From assembly GCA_031261625.1 (NCBI GenBank), contig JAISJG010000004.1, positions 1 through 34,283 of the forward strand: a DNA stretch of 34,283 nucleotides. Reading direction: 5' to 3'. Under the pieces are notes generated by a model. The model worked only from the letters and a program-made list of their open reading frames with translations, made no database searches and was not told the origin of the DNA. The first letter of the stretch is position 1. Every line of letters starts with the position of its first letter. Of this stretch, positions 7,771 through 16,044 are shown one piece after another. This DNA is from Candidatus Methanoplasma sp. Lineage in GTDB: Archaea > Thermoplasmatota > Thermoplasmata > Methanomassiliicoccales > Methanomethylophilaceae. Position numbers and translations under genes: made by a program.

Positions 7771-9068
7771 CTGTTCGTTTCCTCCTGGCTTTCGCGGTAG
7801 AGCAGCCATATGAACGGATCCTCCACCCTCATGGGCGAAACCCCTCTTGTCAGCATGGTCCCGGAAGGGTTGCTTCCCAGGGACGATACGGCGAAGTAAG
7901 ACGAATCCCTGAACTCCTTCACCGTCTGGGTGAAGGATCCGGAGACCGTTCTGCGCATGTATTCCTCTATCTCCACACTGATCTGCTCGAAATTGTCCAT
8001 ATCCAACTTCCCCCTGACACGGTCTATGTAAAGTGACGAATTGAGTCCGAAGAGGATGTTACTCTCCTCGTCGTTCTCCGGCACTTTCATCAGGATGTCG
8101 CTCTTTGTAAGAACGACGGCCAAAGGTATCGGTATGATCTCCTTCTGCCTCAGGGAATGGTTGGTGCGGATTATGTTCGCGATGTTGGACAATATATCTG
8201 TGACGTTCTTCCCCGGCAGCGGTTTGTTGTCCATGCGTATGCGGGTGTTTATGTACGGGATCTGCAGAGGATCCACAAGGAACACGATACCGGATGCGAT
8301 GGAGATGAACGAGTTGAGATTCAGGCTCATCATCTTGTTGGCCGAATCGAGATCCTCTCCTGCGGTATCGAAGAACACGAGGGTGAACACCTTCCCCTGA
8401 GGGAATATGGGGTTGCCTTCGGGGAATCTCAGATAGTAGATTATAGGCTCCCTGGCCTCTCTGCTGTCCTCGAAGGACAGGGTGGGAGCGAGTTTCCTTC
8501 CTTCCACATACAGTCTGTTGTAGTATATCTCGCGGTATTTCTGGGTGGTCCTGTCCCCTCCGGGCTGCATCACAGCCCCGAACTCAGGTGAGAACGAGTT
8601 CATCAGCTGGTTGATCAGTACCGCGATGTAGTGGCTCTTCCCTGCTCCTTTGGGACCGAGGACCACGAATACCGTGTTGCCTTCCTCGGCTCCCGGTTCT
8701 ATCCTGTTGTGGCATATGGGACACAGTCTGGTGTAGGCCGGCCTGTTGCATATGTTGCATATGCTCGACGAGTTGCGTATTATGTGTTTGTTTGTTGTGA
8801 CCGGCGCAGGTCCTGCGGGGTCCTTGCCGATGAAGATGGAATTCTCGATGTCTATCTCCTCTTCCGCGTTCCTCGACAGATATCTGAGGGAATCCTTGTT
8901 ACCCGATTCTTTGACCTCTCTGAGGAATATCTTCGTGCATGCCGGATTGGAGCACTGATAGTGAATCCTGTTGAGATCTATGGACTGGAAACAGAACGGA
9001 CATGTGTACGTGACCCCAGGGGCCTCGCTCTTCTTGGATTGGGATTCTTTCTTTGCCATATTTCTCAT
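7767..9068 (-). CDS. GTPase (TRAFAC/double-GTPase-like) with two N-terminal zinc ribbons
   Basis: A 433-residue protein. It carries two zinc ribbons: Cys23/26 with Cys39/44, and Cys104/107 with Cys116/119. The P-loop domain has Walker A GPKGAGKS at 138-145, a G3-like DTAGED at 234-239 after the strand VFTLVFF, and a G4-like TKSD at 321-324 after LAVVL. DTAG plus TKSD is the signature of a TRAFAC GTPase, and the order resembles the 'double-GTPase' families reported from bacterial conflict and signalling operons; that placement is from memory of the layout. There is no membrane segment. Its ATG overlaps the upstream stop and its stop overlaps the GrpE-like start. The zinc ribbons may dock it on the zinc-ribbon scaffold encoded just upstream. 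Confidence 0.78.
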   Translation of the reverse strand: MRNMAKKESQSKKSEAPGVTYTCPFCFQSIDLNRIHYQCSNPACTKIFLREVKESGNKDSLRYLSRNAEEEIDIENSIFIGKDPAGPAPVTTNKHIIRNSSSICNICNRPAYTRLCPICHNRIEPGAEEGNTVFVVLGPKGAGKSHYIAVLINQLMNSFSPEFGAVMQPGGDRTTQKYREIYYNRLYVEGRKLAPTLSFEDSREAREPIIYYLRFPEGNPIFPQGKVFTLVFFDTAGEDLDSANKMMSLNLNSFISIASGIVFLVDPLQIPYINTRIRMDNKPLPGKNVTDILSNIANIIRTNHSLRQKEIIPIPLAVVLTKSDILMKVPENDEESNILFGLNSSLYIDRVRGKLDMDNFEQISVEIEEYMRRTVSGSFTQTVKEFRDSSYFAVSSLGSNPSGTMLTRGVSPMRVEDPFIWLLYRESQEETNR

Positions 9069-12000
9069 CTCTCCCTGTAGATCGGGTGTATGAACCTGAA
9101 GGTGTTGTAATCCTCGTCGTTATCGAAGAATACCCTTACTTTAGGCAGATCCACATTGTGTTTGCTTGTGAACGATATCACGACTTTTCCGCCCGAAAGC
9201 GGTACCGGGCGGCCGGACGACCATATGGACTCCCCGTCGTGTCTTTTCAGCGGTATGCCTTCTTTGACAAGCACGGCGGACATCGCCGGAAGTTCTTTCA
9301 CGTAGGCACTGGTCTCGATGCTGAGATCGACCTTCGATTCCGCTCTGCTCTTCTCGATCTTCATGCGGTATGATACTTTGGTGCAGCTTCCGGAGTATAC
9401 GTCGAAACATATCCCGCGGGAAGTCATCTTCTCTCCGGTAACGTCGTAAACGGCGTACATAGTGATGATGCGTTTCTTGGAGTTGCCCATGGGGACGCGC
9501 ACTTTCTTGTCCGTGTTGTAGGCCTCGCGTGTGACCGTAAGTCTTTCGGCGTGCAGATCGTCCGGTCCTGCGGCGGGAGCGGATTCCATTACCGCGAGTA
9601 TAGCGGACTCCGCACCTGTGGGCCACGTCATCGTAATATCGCAGTCGCTGCCGCTTATCCTCTTCTCCACGTCCCTGAACGGTTTCAGATTGGCCACAAG
9701 GATATCCTTGCCCCTGACGGCGACCTTTCCGGCCGGTATCATGGGGTAGATGAACTGTACAGTACCGTCGGGGAGCGAGAACTTCACTCCGTCGGCGTAG
9801 ACCTCGTTCGGCTGTATCTCGTGCATCCATGCGTTGAGGTCCTCGATCTTGACGGTACGGCCGGTGAGTTTGACCTTTGTCGGCGAGGAATAGAGAACGA
9901 CCTTGTCTTTGTTCTTCCATTTGGCGGTGAATGAACCGTCGGACCTGTTCCACCTGATCTCCATGTCCTTCACAGGCTCAGGGAGTTTGGTGGTAGTGAA
10001 CGTCCTGTCAGTTCCCATGGAACGTCCGACTTTTCCCTTGTTGCGGTATTCGGCAACAAAGAGATAGTGATAGGTCGCTCCGCCTTTCAGTCCGTAATCG
10101 TCAATGACGGTTCCTCCGTCATGCTGCAGTTCCACTTCCTCTCCGGCTCCTGCTGCGGTCGTTCCCTCTTTTCTCCAGATACGTACTCTGGAGCAACCTC
10201 TCGGTTTTTCGTAGGTGAGTCTGAGTCCGCCCTCAATGGGCTCGATCGTAATGTTCTCGACCTCGGTGTACACTGTCACCGGACCGTAGGATGCGGCATC
10301 CCTGGAAAGGATGCCCCAGCGTTTCGTGTATATCGAGTAATATAGATCGACACCGGGTTCCGGTGCCTTGTCCAGGAACACGCTTCCGGGGATCTCCGCA
10401 AGAGGTATTGTATCCTCTGTCACCACCGGGAGGGTATCCCTTCCTCTGTAGATGCAGAACGTCATCCCCTGTCTTTCCGGGGGAATGGCGAATTTGACCA
10501 ATACTTTCCCTTCGCGTATCTGCGCATTTGCGTCTGCGGGGGATTCCGGAGGATGCTCCTTCATCTTCGCTTTGGCGATGGGATGGTCCGGGCACGCTTC
10601 CACCGCAGCGACGTACAGCGGCATCTGGTTCTCTATCCTTCCGGATATGGATGCCCTTTCACAGAGCTTGGAGGCTTCGGAGACCTTCTGGAGGGATTCT
10701 TCGTACTTCCTTGATATTTCGATGTTGTTGGTTATCTTGGGGAAATCGATCTTCGCGCTGCCGATATACGATTGTAAAGAGTTGTAGCGCTTGAACGCAT
10801 ACATCTGGTCGATATTGCTCAGGATCTCACTGTATTTGATGCTGATGGGTTTCAGTTCGTTCTTCATCGCCGGCAGGGTCTGATACGTGGAATACACGCG
10901 CTCGATCTTGGCAAGACAGTCCGCGGCCTCGTCCACCATTCCGTAAGAGATGGCAGTTCTGAATTTCTTCTCCAGATCCTTCGCTTTGTTCAATCCGCCT
11001 TTGAAATCGAATCCGCACTTGATACATGAGGCGTTGCTGGCCGACTGATTGGTGTTACATTGGGGGCAGCGGGTCTTTATGCTGAAACCGCAGGCGGAAC
11101 AATGCATGACATTGTCCCCCGTCTCCACCATCGCACCGCATTCCGGACATGTTGTAAGCTTACTGTCGCGGGTGGAGAAATTGGCGAGATACTTCTTCTT
11201 GACACAGTACTCTTCCAATATCGCAATGGCCATGGCCGAATCGACGCTTCCGCTCTTCAGATATCTGTTGAGAAGGTCGTCGATATACTCCCTGGTGAAC
11301 GGCTGGCTGTAATCCTCGTCCATGGCGAGTTTTGCGGGAGCCAGTACTTTCATGCACTTACCGTATTTTATCAGGATGGCGAGATCCTCGGAACCTATCA
11401 CGAGCTTCAGCGATCTGAGCGACTGGATGTAGGAGTCCTGATTGGGGAGTATCTCCTGCCTTACGTTGCTTACTCTTTTTTCGCATTGTTCGAATGCGGA
11501 TCTTATCTGGGGGAGCGGACTGTTATCCGTAAGAGGCGAGACATTTATCTCCAGTCCCGAATTTTTGATCAGTTCGTTCAGCAGTTCAATGGGAGTGTCG
11601 GCATTGACATCCCTGAGTCCTTTGTATGCTGTTATTATCTTATCCGAAACGGGGGACGGCACCGCGGCCTTTCTGATACCTGCGAGACTTATGAGTTCTT
11701 CTTTTGTAACTCCTTCCCACTGCAGTTTCTTTACAAGTCCTTCCGCGGTCCCGGGAAGCAGTACTTTGCTTCCGTCATGTAACGTCACAGCATCCTTGTT
11801 GAGCCTGGATGCCTTTGCTTTCAGGAGTTTCAGTCCGGCCTCGAACTCTTTGGATTTGAGAACAGGGTCCTTCATGACCTTTCTCATGTCAGGGACGAGG
11901 TCCAGCCACTTCCCTATCTGGAATCTTTTATCGAGATCGTTCTGTTTGTCAGTGCGGTCCTTCTTCCATTTGGTTTCTTTGGCTGCGATCTTCTTCTCTA

Positions 12001-12079
12001 TCGCATCGTAATTGAAAGAAGACTCTTTATTCGGGTTCAATCCGATCAGACGACAGTAGTTTTCTCTGTCACTTGTCAT
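9065..12079 (-). CDS. 1004-residue scaffold: degenerate J-like domain, zinc ribbons, FN3-like repeats
   Basis: A large soluble protein with no signal peptide or membrane helix. Residues 8-85 resemble a J-domain in layout: YCRLIGLNPN, a helix AIEKKIAAKETKWKK, then a helix ending DMRKVMKDPVLKSKE where J-domains have 'VLSDPEKR'. The catalytic HPD is absent; the position reads WKKDRTDK. A helical region follows. Residues 311-355 hold two zinc ribbons (Cys311/314 with 327/330; Cys338/341 with 352/355). Another helical part spans 365-510. From about 518 to the end are several beta domains resembling FN3 repeats (for example PVTVYTEVENITIEPIEGG and PEPVKDMEIRW). FN3-type domains in a cytoplasmic protein suggest protein-protein scaffolding. 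It starts 9 bases after the Hsp70-vWA stop. Confidence 0.7.
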   Translation of the reverse strand: MTSDRENYCRLIGLNPNKESSFNYDAIEKKIAAKETKWKKDRTDKQNDLDKRFQIGKWLDLVPDMRKVMKDPVLKSKEFEAGLKLLKAKASRLNKDAVTLHDGSKVLLPGTAEGLVKKLQWEGVTKEELISLAGIRKAAVPSPVSDKIITAYKGLRDVNADTPIELLNELIKNSGLEINVSPLTDNSPLPQIRSAFEQCEKRVSNVRQEILPNQDSYIQSLRSLKLVIGSEDLAILIKYGKCMKVLAPAKLAMDEDYSQPFTREYIDDLLNRYLKSGSVDSAMAIAILEEYCVKKKYLANFSTRDSKLTTCPECGAMVETGDNVMHCSACGFSIKTRCPQCNTNQSASNASCIKCGFDFKGGLNKAKDLEKKFRTAISYGMVDEAADCLAKIERVYSTYQTLPAMKNELKPISIKYSEILSNIDQMYAFKRYNSLQSYIGSAKIDFPKITNNIEISRKYEESLQKVSEASKLCERASISGRIENQMPLYVAAVEACPDHPIAKAKMKEHPPESPADANAQIREGKVLVKFAIPPERQGMTFCIYRGRDTLPVVTEDTIPLAEIPGSVFLDKAPEPGVDLYYSIYTKRWGILSRDAASYGPVTVYTEVENITIEPIEGGLRLTYEKPRGCSRVRIWRKEGTTAAGAGEEVELQHDGGTVIDDYGLKGGATYHYLFVAEYRNKGKVGRSMGTDRTFTTTKLPEPVKDMEIRWNRSDGSFTAKWKNKDKVVLYSSPTKVKLTGRTVKIEDLNAWMHEIQPNEVYADGVKFSLPDGTVQFIYPMIPAGKVAVRGKDILVANLKPFRDVEKRISGSDCDITMTWPTGAESAILAVMESAPAAGPDDLHAERLTVTREAYNTDKKVRVPMGNSKKRIITMYAVYDVTGEKMTSRGICFDVYSGSCTKVSYRMKIEKSRAESKVDLSIETSAYVKELPAMSAVLVKEGIPLKRHDGESIWSSGRPVPLSGGKVVISFTSKHNVDLPKVRVFFDNDEDYNTFRFIHPIYRER

Positions 12080-12088
12080 CGGAAAACC

Positions 12089-14161
12089 TCAGCGCGTCCT
12101 GACTCTGGCTTCTGTGTTCTCACGTATGCCTCTCGAGCCTGCACTCTCGCGCATTCCCATCGAGCCTGTGTTAACGGCTGTCGCGATCCTGCTGAATGTC
12201 TCCCCTAACCTGTCGAGCGTGGTGAACATTGCACCTTCCTCGACGGTGGCGATCTGTTTAAGGAACGAAGTATCCGCATCGGCGAATCCCACGGCAACGA
12301 CTGCTACGTTGGAATTCCTGCAGTTGATCGCCTCGCTCACCGCGAAGTCCCTCTTTCCCCATATCCCGTCAGTGAGGACCAGGATCATCTTGCCGCCGGG
12401 GCTTCTGGAGAGCATACTGGTGGCCGTCCCCAGGGGGCTGGCGTCCGTACCTCTTCCGTAGACGTTCACTTTGAGATTGTCCAACGCGCTTATGATGGTG
12501 TTGGGATCGGGCGTCATATCCCTTATTATCCCTATCTTGTCGCCGAATCCGACGAGTCCGAGCTTGGTGTGCTCGTCTGCGACACTGGAAACGAAATCGG
12601 AGATGGTGTTGCGCACTCCGTCAAGCGAATTCCTCATGCTTCTGGACAGATCGACGCAGATGACGATATTCTTCGCCACCGGTCCGCCTGTCGCTGCGGC
12701 AGGGTCCTCGCCCATCCATGCTATGTCGTCGGGAACGGGGTCGGAATCCACCTGGAGGGGATTTCCGTCCTGGAATGCGGATACGTTGACCACTCCGTTC
12801 TCATTGTAATTGTATTCCACGTCTATCTTGGTGCCGTTACCGTCGTTCCAGAAGCCGCTTATCACGACTTTGGCAAGAACGTAACAATCAAGAGGCACTC
12901 TGCTCTCTCCCTGTAGGGTGTAGACTTCGATGGTGTCCGTCATATTGCCTTCGGTTATCTTGAAGGGTTTTCTGACAGATGCAGGGACTTTGGCGTTCCT
13001 TTTGATCATGACCTCGTTGACATATCTCTTACCGTCGGTGCTCACCGAAAGCGCTCCGAGACTGTGTGCGGTCACATCGGATACCTGAACGGCCCTGAGA
13101 CCGGTGGCGGTGCTACTGTAGAGCTCTGCGGTTATCGCAGCACCTTTCGCGACCGCGAGATCGGTATCGGAGTGCACTACGACTTTCGTACCTGTGTATT
13201 CTTCAAGGAATTTCGCTACCTGGGGCATCCTCGTGGATCCACCTACCAGGAGAATTTCGTCTATCTCGCTCCACTGGGCACCGAGATCGGTTATGAGTTT
13301 GGAACAGACGTCCTTTGTTGCACCGAGAAGATGCTGCGTCTTGCCGTCGAACTGGTCGCGGGTGAGTGTGTATTTTCCTATATTGCCGTCGTATTTCAGC
13401 TGGATCGTAACGCTATCCGTCTTGGTAAGTACCTTTTTATAATTCTCGGATGCAACGATGAGCTCGTTCTTGGTGGACTCATCGTCCCTGGGATCGACAC
13501 CGAACTCGTCGAGGAACTGTTCACAGACGTATTTCGCTATGGCCGCATCCCAATCCTTTCCTCCGAGAAGGTGGTTACCGTCGGTACCGAGGACCTGGAT
13601 GTTGCCTTTACTGACCTTGACAAGGGTGACATCGAATGTCCCTCCTCCGAGGTCGTACACGAGCATGGTCTTGTTGGTCTCTCTGTTGTATCCGTACGAG
13701 ATGGCTGCTGCGGTAGGCTCGTTGATGATCTTGAGGACCTTGACCCCTGCGGCCTCTCCGGCGCGTATGGTCGCTGTCCTCTGGAAATCGTTGAAGTATG
13801 CGGGAACTGTGATGACCACTGAATCGATCTTCTCTCCGGTCTTCGCTTCTGCATCGGATATCAGCTTTTTCAGAAGAATGGAAGACAGCTGTTCTGCGTT
13901 GTATGTCTTTCCGTTCGCCTCGACGGAGTATTCGTTATCGCCCATGCCGCGCTTGAAGGAGGCGGCAACGATGCCCGCCCCTCCCGCCTGCATGTCTTTA
14001 GCGTCCTCACCGATGAGAATCTCTCCGTTGTTAAGGAAACAAATGACCGACGGGGTCAGTTCCTTTTCGAACGAATTGTTCACAATCTCCGGTCTGGAGG
14101 TTTTTTTGTCATAGCGTGCTACTGTCGAATACGTCGTACCGAGGTCGATTCCTACCTTCAT
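12089..14161 (-). CDS. Hsp70 fused to a von Willebrand factor A domain, first gene of the operon
   Basis: 690 residues from the ATG at 14161 (MKVGIDLGTT); the frame is open to a GTG at 14191, but that codon abuts the likely TATA box (14192-14203). The Hsp70 part has GIDLGTTYS at 4-12, KIINEPTAAA near 144-153, VYDLGGGTFDV at 168-178 and ILLVGGSTRMPQ at 303-314. The linker region SDVTAHSLG (361-369) is closer to DnaK than in the second Hsp70. A beta substrate domain runs to about 475. It then continues into a vWA domain (about 495-665) with a complete MIDAS: DLSRS at 504-508, Thr572 in GRGTDAS and Asp598 in VLTDG. The fusion replaces the Hsp70 helical lid. The tail is arginine-rich. The MIDAS predicts divalent-metal-dependent protein binding. 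Confidence 0.9.
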   Translation of the reverse strand: MKVGIDLGTTYSTVARYDKKTSRPEIVNNSFEKELTPSVICFLNNGEILIGEDAKDMQAGGAGIVAASFKRGMGDNEYSVEANGKTYNAEQLSSILLKKLISDAEAKTGEKIDSVVITVPAYFNDFQRTATIRAGEAAGVKVLKIINEPTAAAISYGYNRETNKTMLVYDLGGGTFDVTLVKVSKGNIQVLGTDGNHLLGGKDWDAAIAKYVCEQFLDEFGVDPRDDESTKNELIVASENYKKVLTKTDSVTIQLKYDGNIGKYTLTRDQFDGKTQHLLGATKDVCSKLITDLGAQWSEIDEILLVGGSTRMPQVAKFLEEYTGTKVVVHSDTDLAVAKGAAITAELYSSTATGLRAVQVSDVTAHSLGALSVSTDGKRYVNEVMIKRNAKVPASVRKPFKITEGNMTDTIEVYTLQGESRVPLDCYVLAKVVISGFWNDGNGTKIDVEYNYNENGVVNVSAFQDGNPLQVDSDPVPDDIAWMGEDPAAATGGPVAKNIVICVDLSRSMRNSLDGVRNTISDFVSSVADEHTKLGLVGFGDKIGIIRDMTPDPNTIISALDNLKVNVYGRGTDASPLGTATSMLSRSPGGKMILVLTDGIWGKRDFAVSEAINCRNSNVAVVAVGFADADTSFLKQIATVEEGAMFTTLDRLGETFSRIATAVNTGSMGMRESAGSRGIRENTEARVRTR

Positions 14162-14361
14162 TTGCATCCCATCAAACCGTATGCTTCGCACAATATAAAA
14201 TAGGTTTGACCGGAACTACGAATATCGTAATCGATACTATGGAAAGATAGGAAAAACTGACCCGAAAATAAGTAGCTACGAATTTCGAAAAATGCAGTGT
14301 TCCAGCATATTACGGTTCCGGCAATCGGATAGTTCATAACACTGTATGCGATACACCGCCC
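14162..14361. promoter_or_regulatory. divergent promoter region of the Hsp70/GTPase operon and the Sel1 gene
   Basis: Leftward, a TATA-like sequence (14192-14203; minus-strand reading TATTTTATATTG) sits about 35 bases before the ATG at 14161. Rightward, TTCATAAC near 14332-14339 is about 25 bases before the ATG at 14362. Between them, CTACGAATATCG (14216-14227) and CTACGAATTTCG (14276-14287) occur exactly 60 bp apart in the same orientation. The first lies in a dyad, TACGA-ATA-TCGTA (14217-14229). These are candidate operator sites that could co-regulate both directions. Confidence 0.45.
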
Positions 14362-15288
14362 ATGGATAAGGAAACGGCCGACAGGAAATGTGCACTGGCC
14401 TTCGCGCTAGCGGTGGGCATGGACGTCGGGAAGGACCCGGTCGCGGCTGTCGAAATTTTCAGAGAGGTCGCATCCGAAGGATACCCCAACGGACAGTTCG
14501 GTCTTGCCGAACTTCTGATACACGGCGAAGGCATAGAAAAGAACGAACCCGAAGCTGTCGGACTTTACACCCTGGCCGCGGAACAGGGACATCCGGAGGC
14601 TTTGTACAGGCTCGGAACGATCATTGCGGACAGCGATCCGGAAAATGCGGAAACATATCTCAAAGAAAGCGCATCGCTTGGAGTATCCGCCGCATTATCC
14701 GCGTTGGGGAATCTTTATTTCGAAAATGATCCCGCAAAGGCCCTCGGATGGTATGTCCTCGCATCGGAAGCAGGAGATCCCGCCGCGGCTTTCATGGCCG
14801 GATACATGTACGAAGAAGGCATAGGAACCGAAAAGAACATGGAGACCGCAACGGAACTTTTCGGATATGCAGCTAAAGCGGGACTTCCGGAAGCGGAACT
14901 GAGATATGCCCACCTTGTGGACGAAGGGACCGCACCCGGAGACAGGAAGGATTGTTTCCTGTGGTATTCCCTTGCCGCGGAACACGGGATGGTATCGGCC
15001 AAATTCAATCTGGCTTCGATGTACAGCGAAGGGGACGGCGTCGGAAAGGACGAGCACAAAGCGTTCCTGCTTACGAAAGAAGCAGCGGACGAAACGCAGG
15101 ACAGTACTGCATTGTATGTCGTGGGTGCGATGTATCTCGAAGGTCTGGGGACCGAGAAGGATACGGAGAAGGCCATGGGATATCTCAGGAAGGCCGCGGA
15201 CGGCGGTCACGAAGGCGCCGCCCAGGTGTTGGATATACTGAGAAGGGGACAGAATACACAGTTTGTCACAATAGACGGAACGGAATGA
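14362..15288 (+). CDS. Sel1-repeat protein divergent from the Hsp70/GTPase operon
   Basis: A 308-residue protein made almost entirely of about seven Sel1-like (TPR-related) repeats of roughly 36 residues, for example AAFMAGYMYEEGIGTEKN and AKFNLASMYSEGDGVGKD. The repeats stack as helix pairs and bind other proteins. No signal peptide, membrane helix or catalytic motif is visible, so it is presumably a cytoplasmic adaptor. It shares its promoter region with the five-gene operon, making it the best candidate for an extra subunit or client adaptor; that link is inferred from position only. Its last 23 bases overlap the end of the convergent HAD gene. Confidence 0.88.
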   Translation: MDKETADRKCALAFALAVGMDVGKDPVAAVEIFREVASEGYPNGQFGLAELLIHGEGIEKNEPEAVGLYTLAAEQGHPEALYRLGTIIADSDPENAETYLKESASLGVSAALSALGNLYFENDPAKALGWYVLASEAGDPAAAFMAGYMYEEGIGTEKNMETATELFGYAAKAGLPEAELRYAHLVDEGTAPGDRKDCFLWYSLAAEHGMVSAKFNLASMYSEGDGVGKDEHKAFLLTKEAADETQDSTALYVVGAMYLEGLGTEKDTEKAMGYLRKAADGGHEGAAQVLDILRRGQNTQFVTIDGTE

Positions 15289-15907
15289 CCTCTTTCAGGC
15301 TTTTCACGTAATAAGTAGGCTCGCAGTCCTGCGGATGCTCCCCGTACCTTGTCACCAATGCCGTATCTATACCGGCCCCCGATCCCGCCGCGATATCCGC
15401 CACACTGTCACCGATCATGACCGTCGCTTCACCGATGGCATCTATTTCGCGGATGCACAGGAGCACCGGTTCTGGGTCCGGCTTCGGGACCACGACCCTC
15501 TCGAGACCTACAAAGGATCCGAAAAGACCGGAGACACCGAGATTGGACAGTATGTTCTTTATGTGCGGAGTACCGGAATTGGAGACCACGCCCATACTCT
15601 TCCCGGCGAGGGCGAGGGCCATGATGCATTCCCTTGCGTCCGGGAAAAGATCCACGGATTCGGTGTGGCATTTATCGTATGTTTTGAGAGCGATGGCATA
15701 GAACTCCCTGAATTTGCATGGAGTCGGATTTTTACAGTGCATATCGAAGACGACTTCCAGCGGAGTACGTATGTATTCATGGTACTTCGAAGGATCGTAC
15801 GGCATGTCGAATTCCCTGAATGCGGTGCGGTATGCTTTCTCGTATCCTTTGCTGGAATCAACCAATGTGTTGTCCAGATCGAAGATGTAGAAATCATACT
15901 CTTTCAT
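15266..15907 (-). CDS. HAD-superfamily phosphatase, phosphoglycolate phosphatase-like
   Basis: 213 residues with all four HAD motifs: motif I FDLDNTLVDS near residues 9-18 (nucleophile Asp10, general acid Asp12), motif II VVSNSGTP in the middle, motif III lysine in VVPKPDP, and motif IV VMIGDSVADI. An alpha-helical cap lies between motifs I and II (about 20-85), as in Gph-type enzymes that hydrolyse small phosphate esters. Substrate cannot be read from sequence. It is a single gene, convergent with and overlapping the Sel1 gene by 23 bases, and divergent from the formate-tetrahydrofolate ligase gene. Confidence 0.88.
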   Translation of the reverse strand: MKEYDFYIFDLDNTLVDSSKGYEKAYRTAFREFDMPYDPSKYHEYIRTPLEVVFDMHCKNPTPCKFREFYAIALKTYDKCHTESVDLFPDARECIMALALAGKSMGVVSNSGTPHIKNILSNLGVSGLFGSFVGLERVVVPKPDPEPVLLCIREIDAIGEATVMIGDSVADIAAGSGAGIDTALVTRYGEHPQDCEPTYYVKSLKEVIPFRLL

Positions 15908-16007
15908 ACCGTATCACCGTGATCAAAGGGGGTTCCGTATCAACCGCATACAGACTGTATCCTATTTCACTTTTGTTACGGGTGCGGTCCTGTTCGTAAC
16001 TGACACG

Positions 16008-16015
16008 TTTATGTA
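16008..16015 (+). promoter_or_regulatory. TATA box of fhs
   Basis: TTTATGTA lies about 33 bases before the ATG at 16045. Standard archaeal spacing puts the transcript start near 16036-16040, downstream of the in-frame TTG at 16024, so the site decides in favour of ATG 16045. Confidence 0.55.
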
Positions 16016-16044
16016 CAGTCTCATTGATTCAAGCCCCGATACAA

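Noticed and set aside
13064..13822. Long open frame opposite the Hsp70-vWA gene (252 codons)
   Set aside because: Antisense shadow of a conserved Hsp70 nucleotide-binding domain; no ribosome site or promoter seen.
16024..16044. TTG start for fhs seven codons upstream
   Set aside because: It lies upstream of the transcript start predicted from the TATA box at 16008-16015; the ATG at 16045 gives the usual family length.
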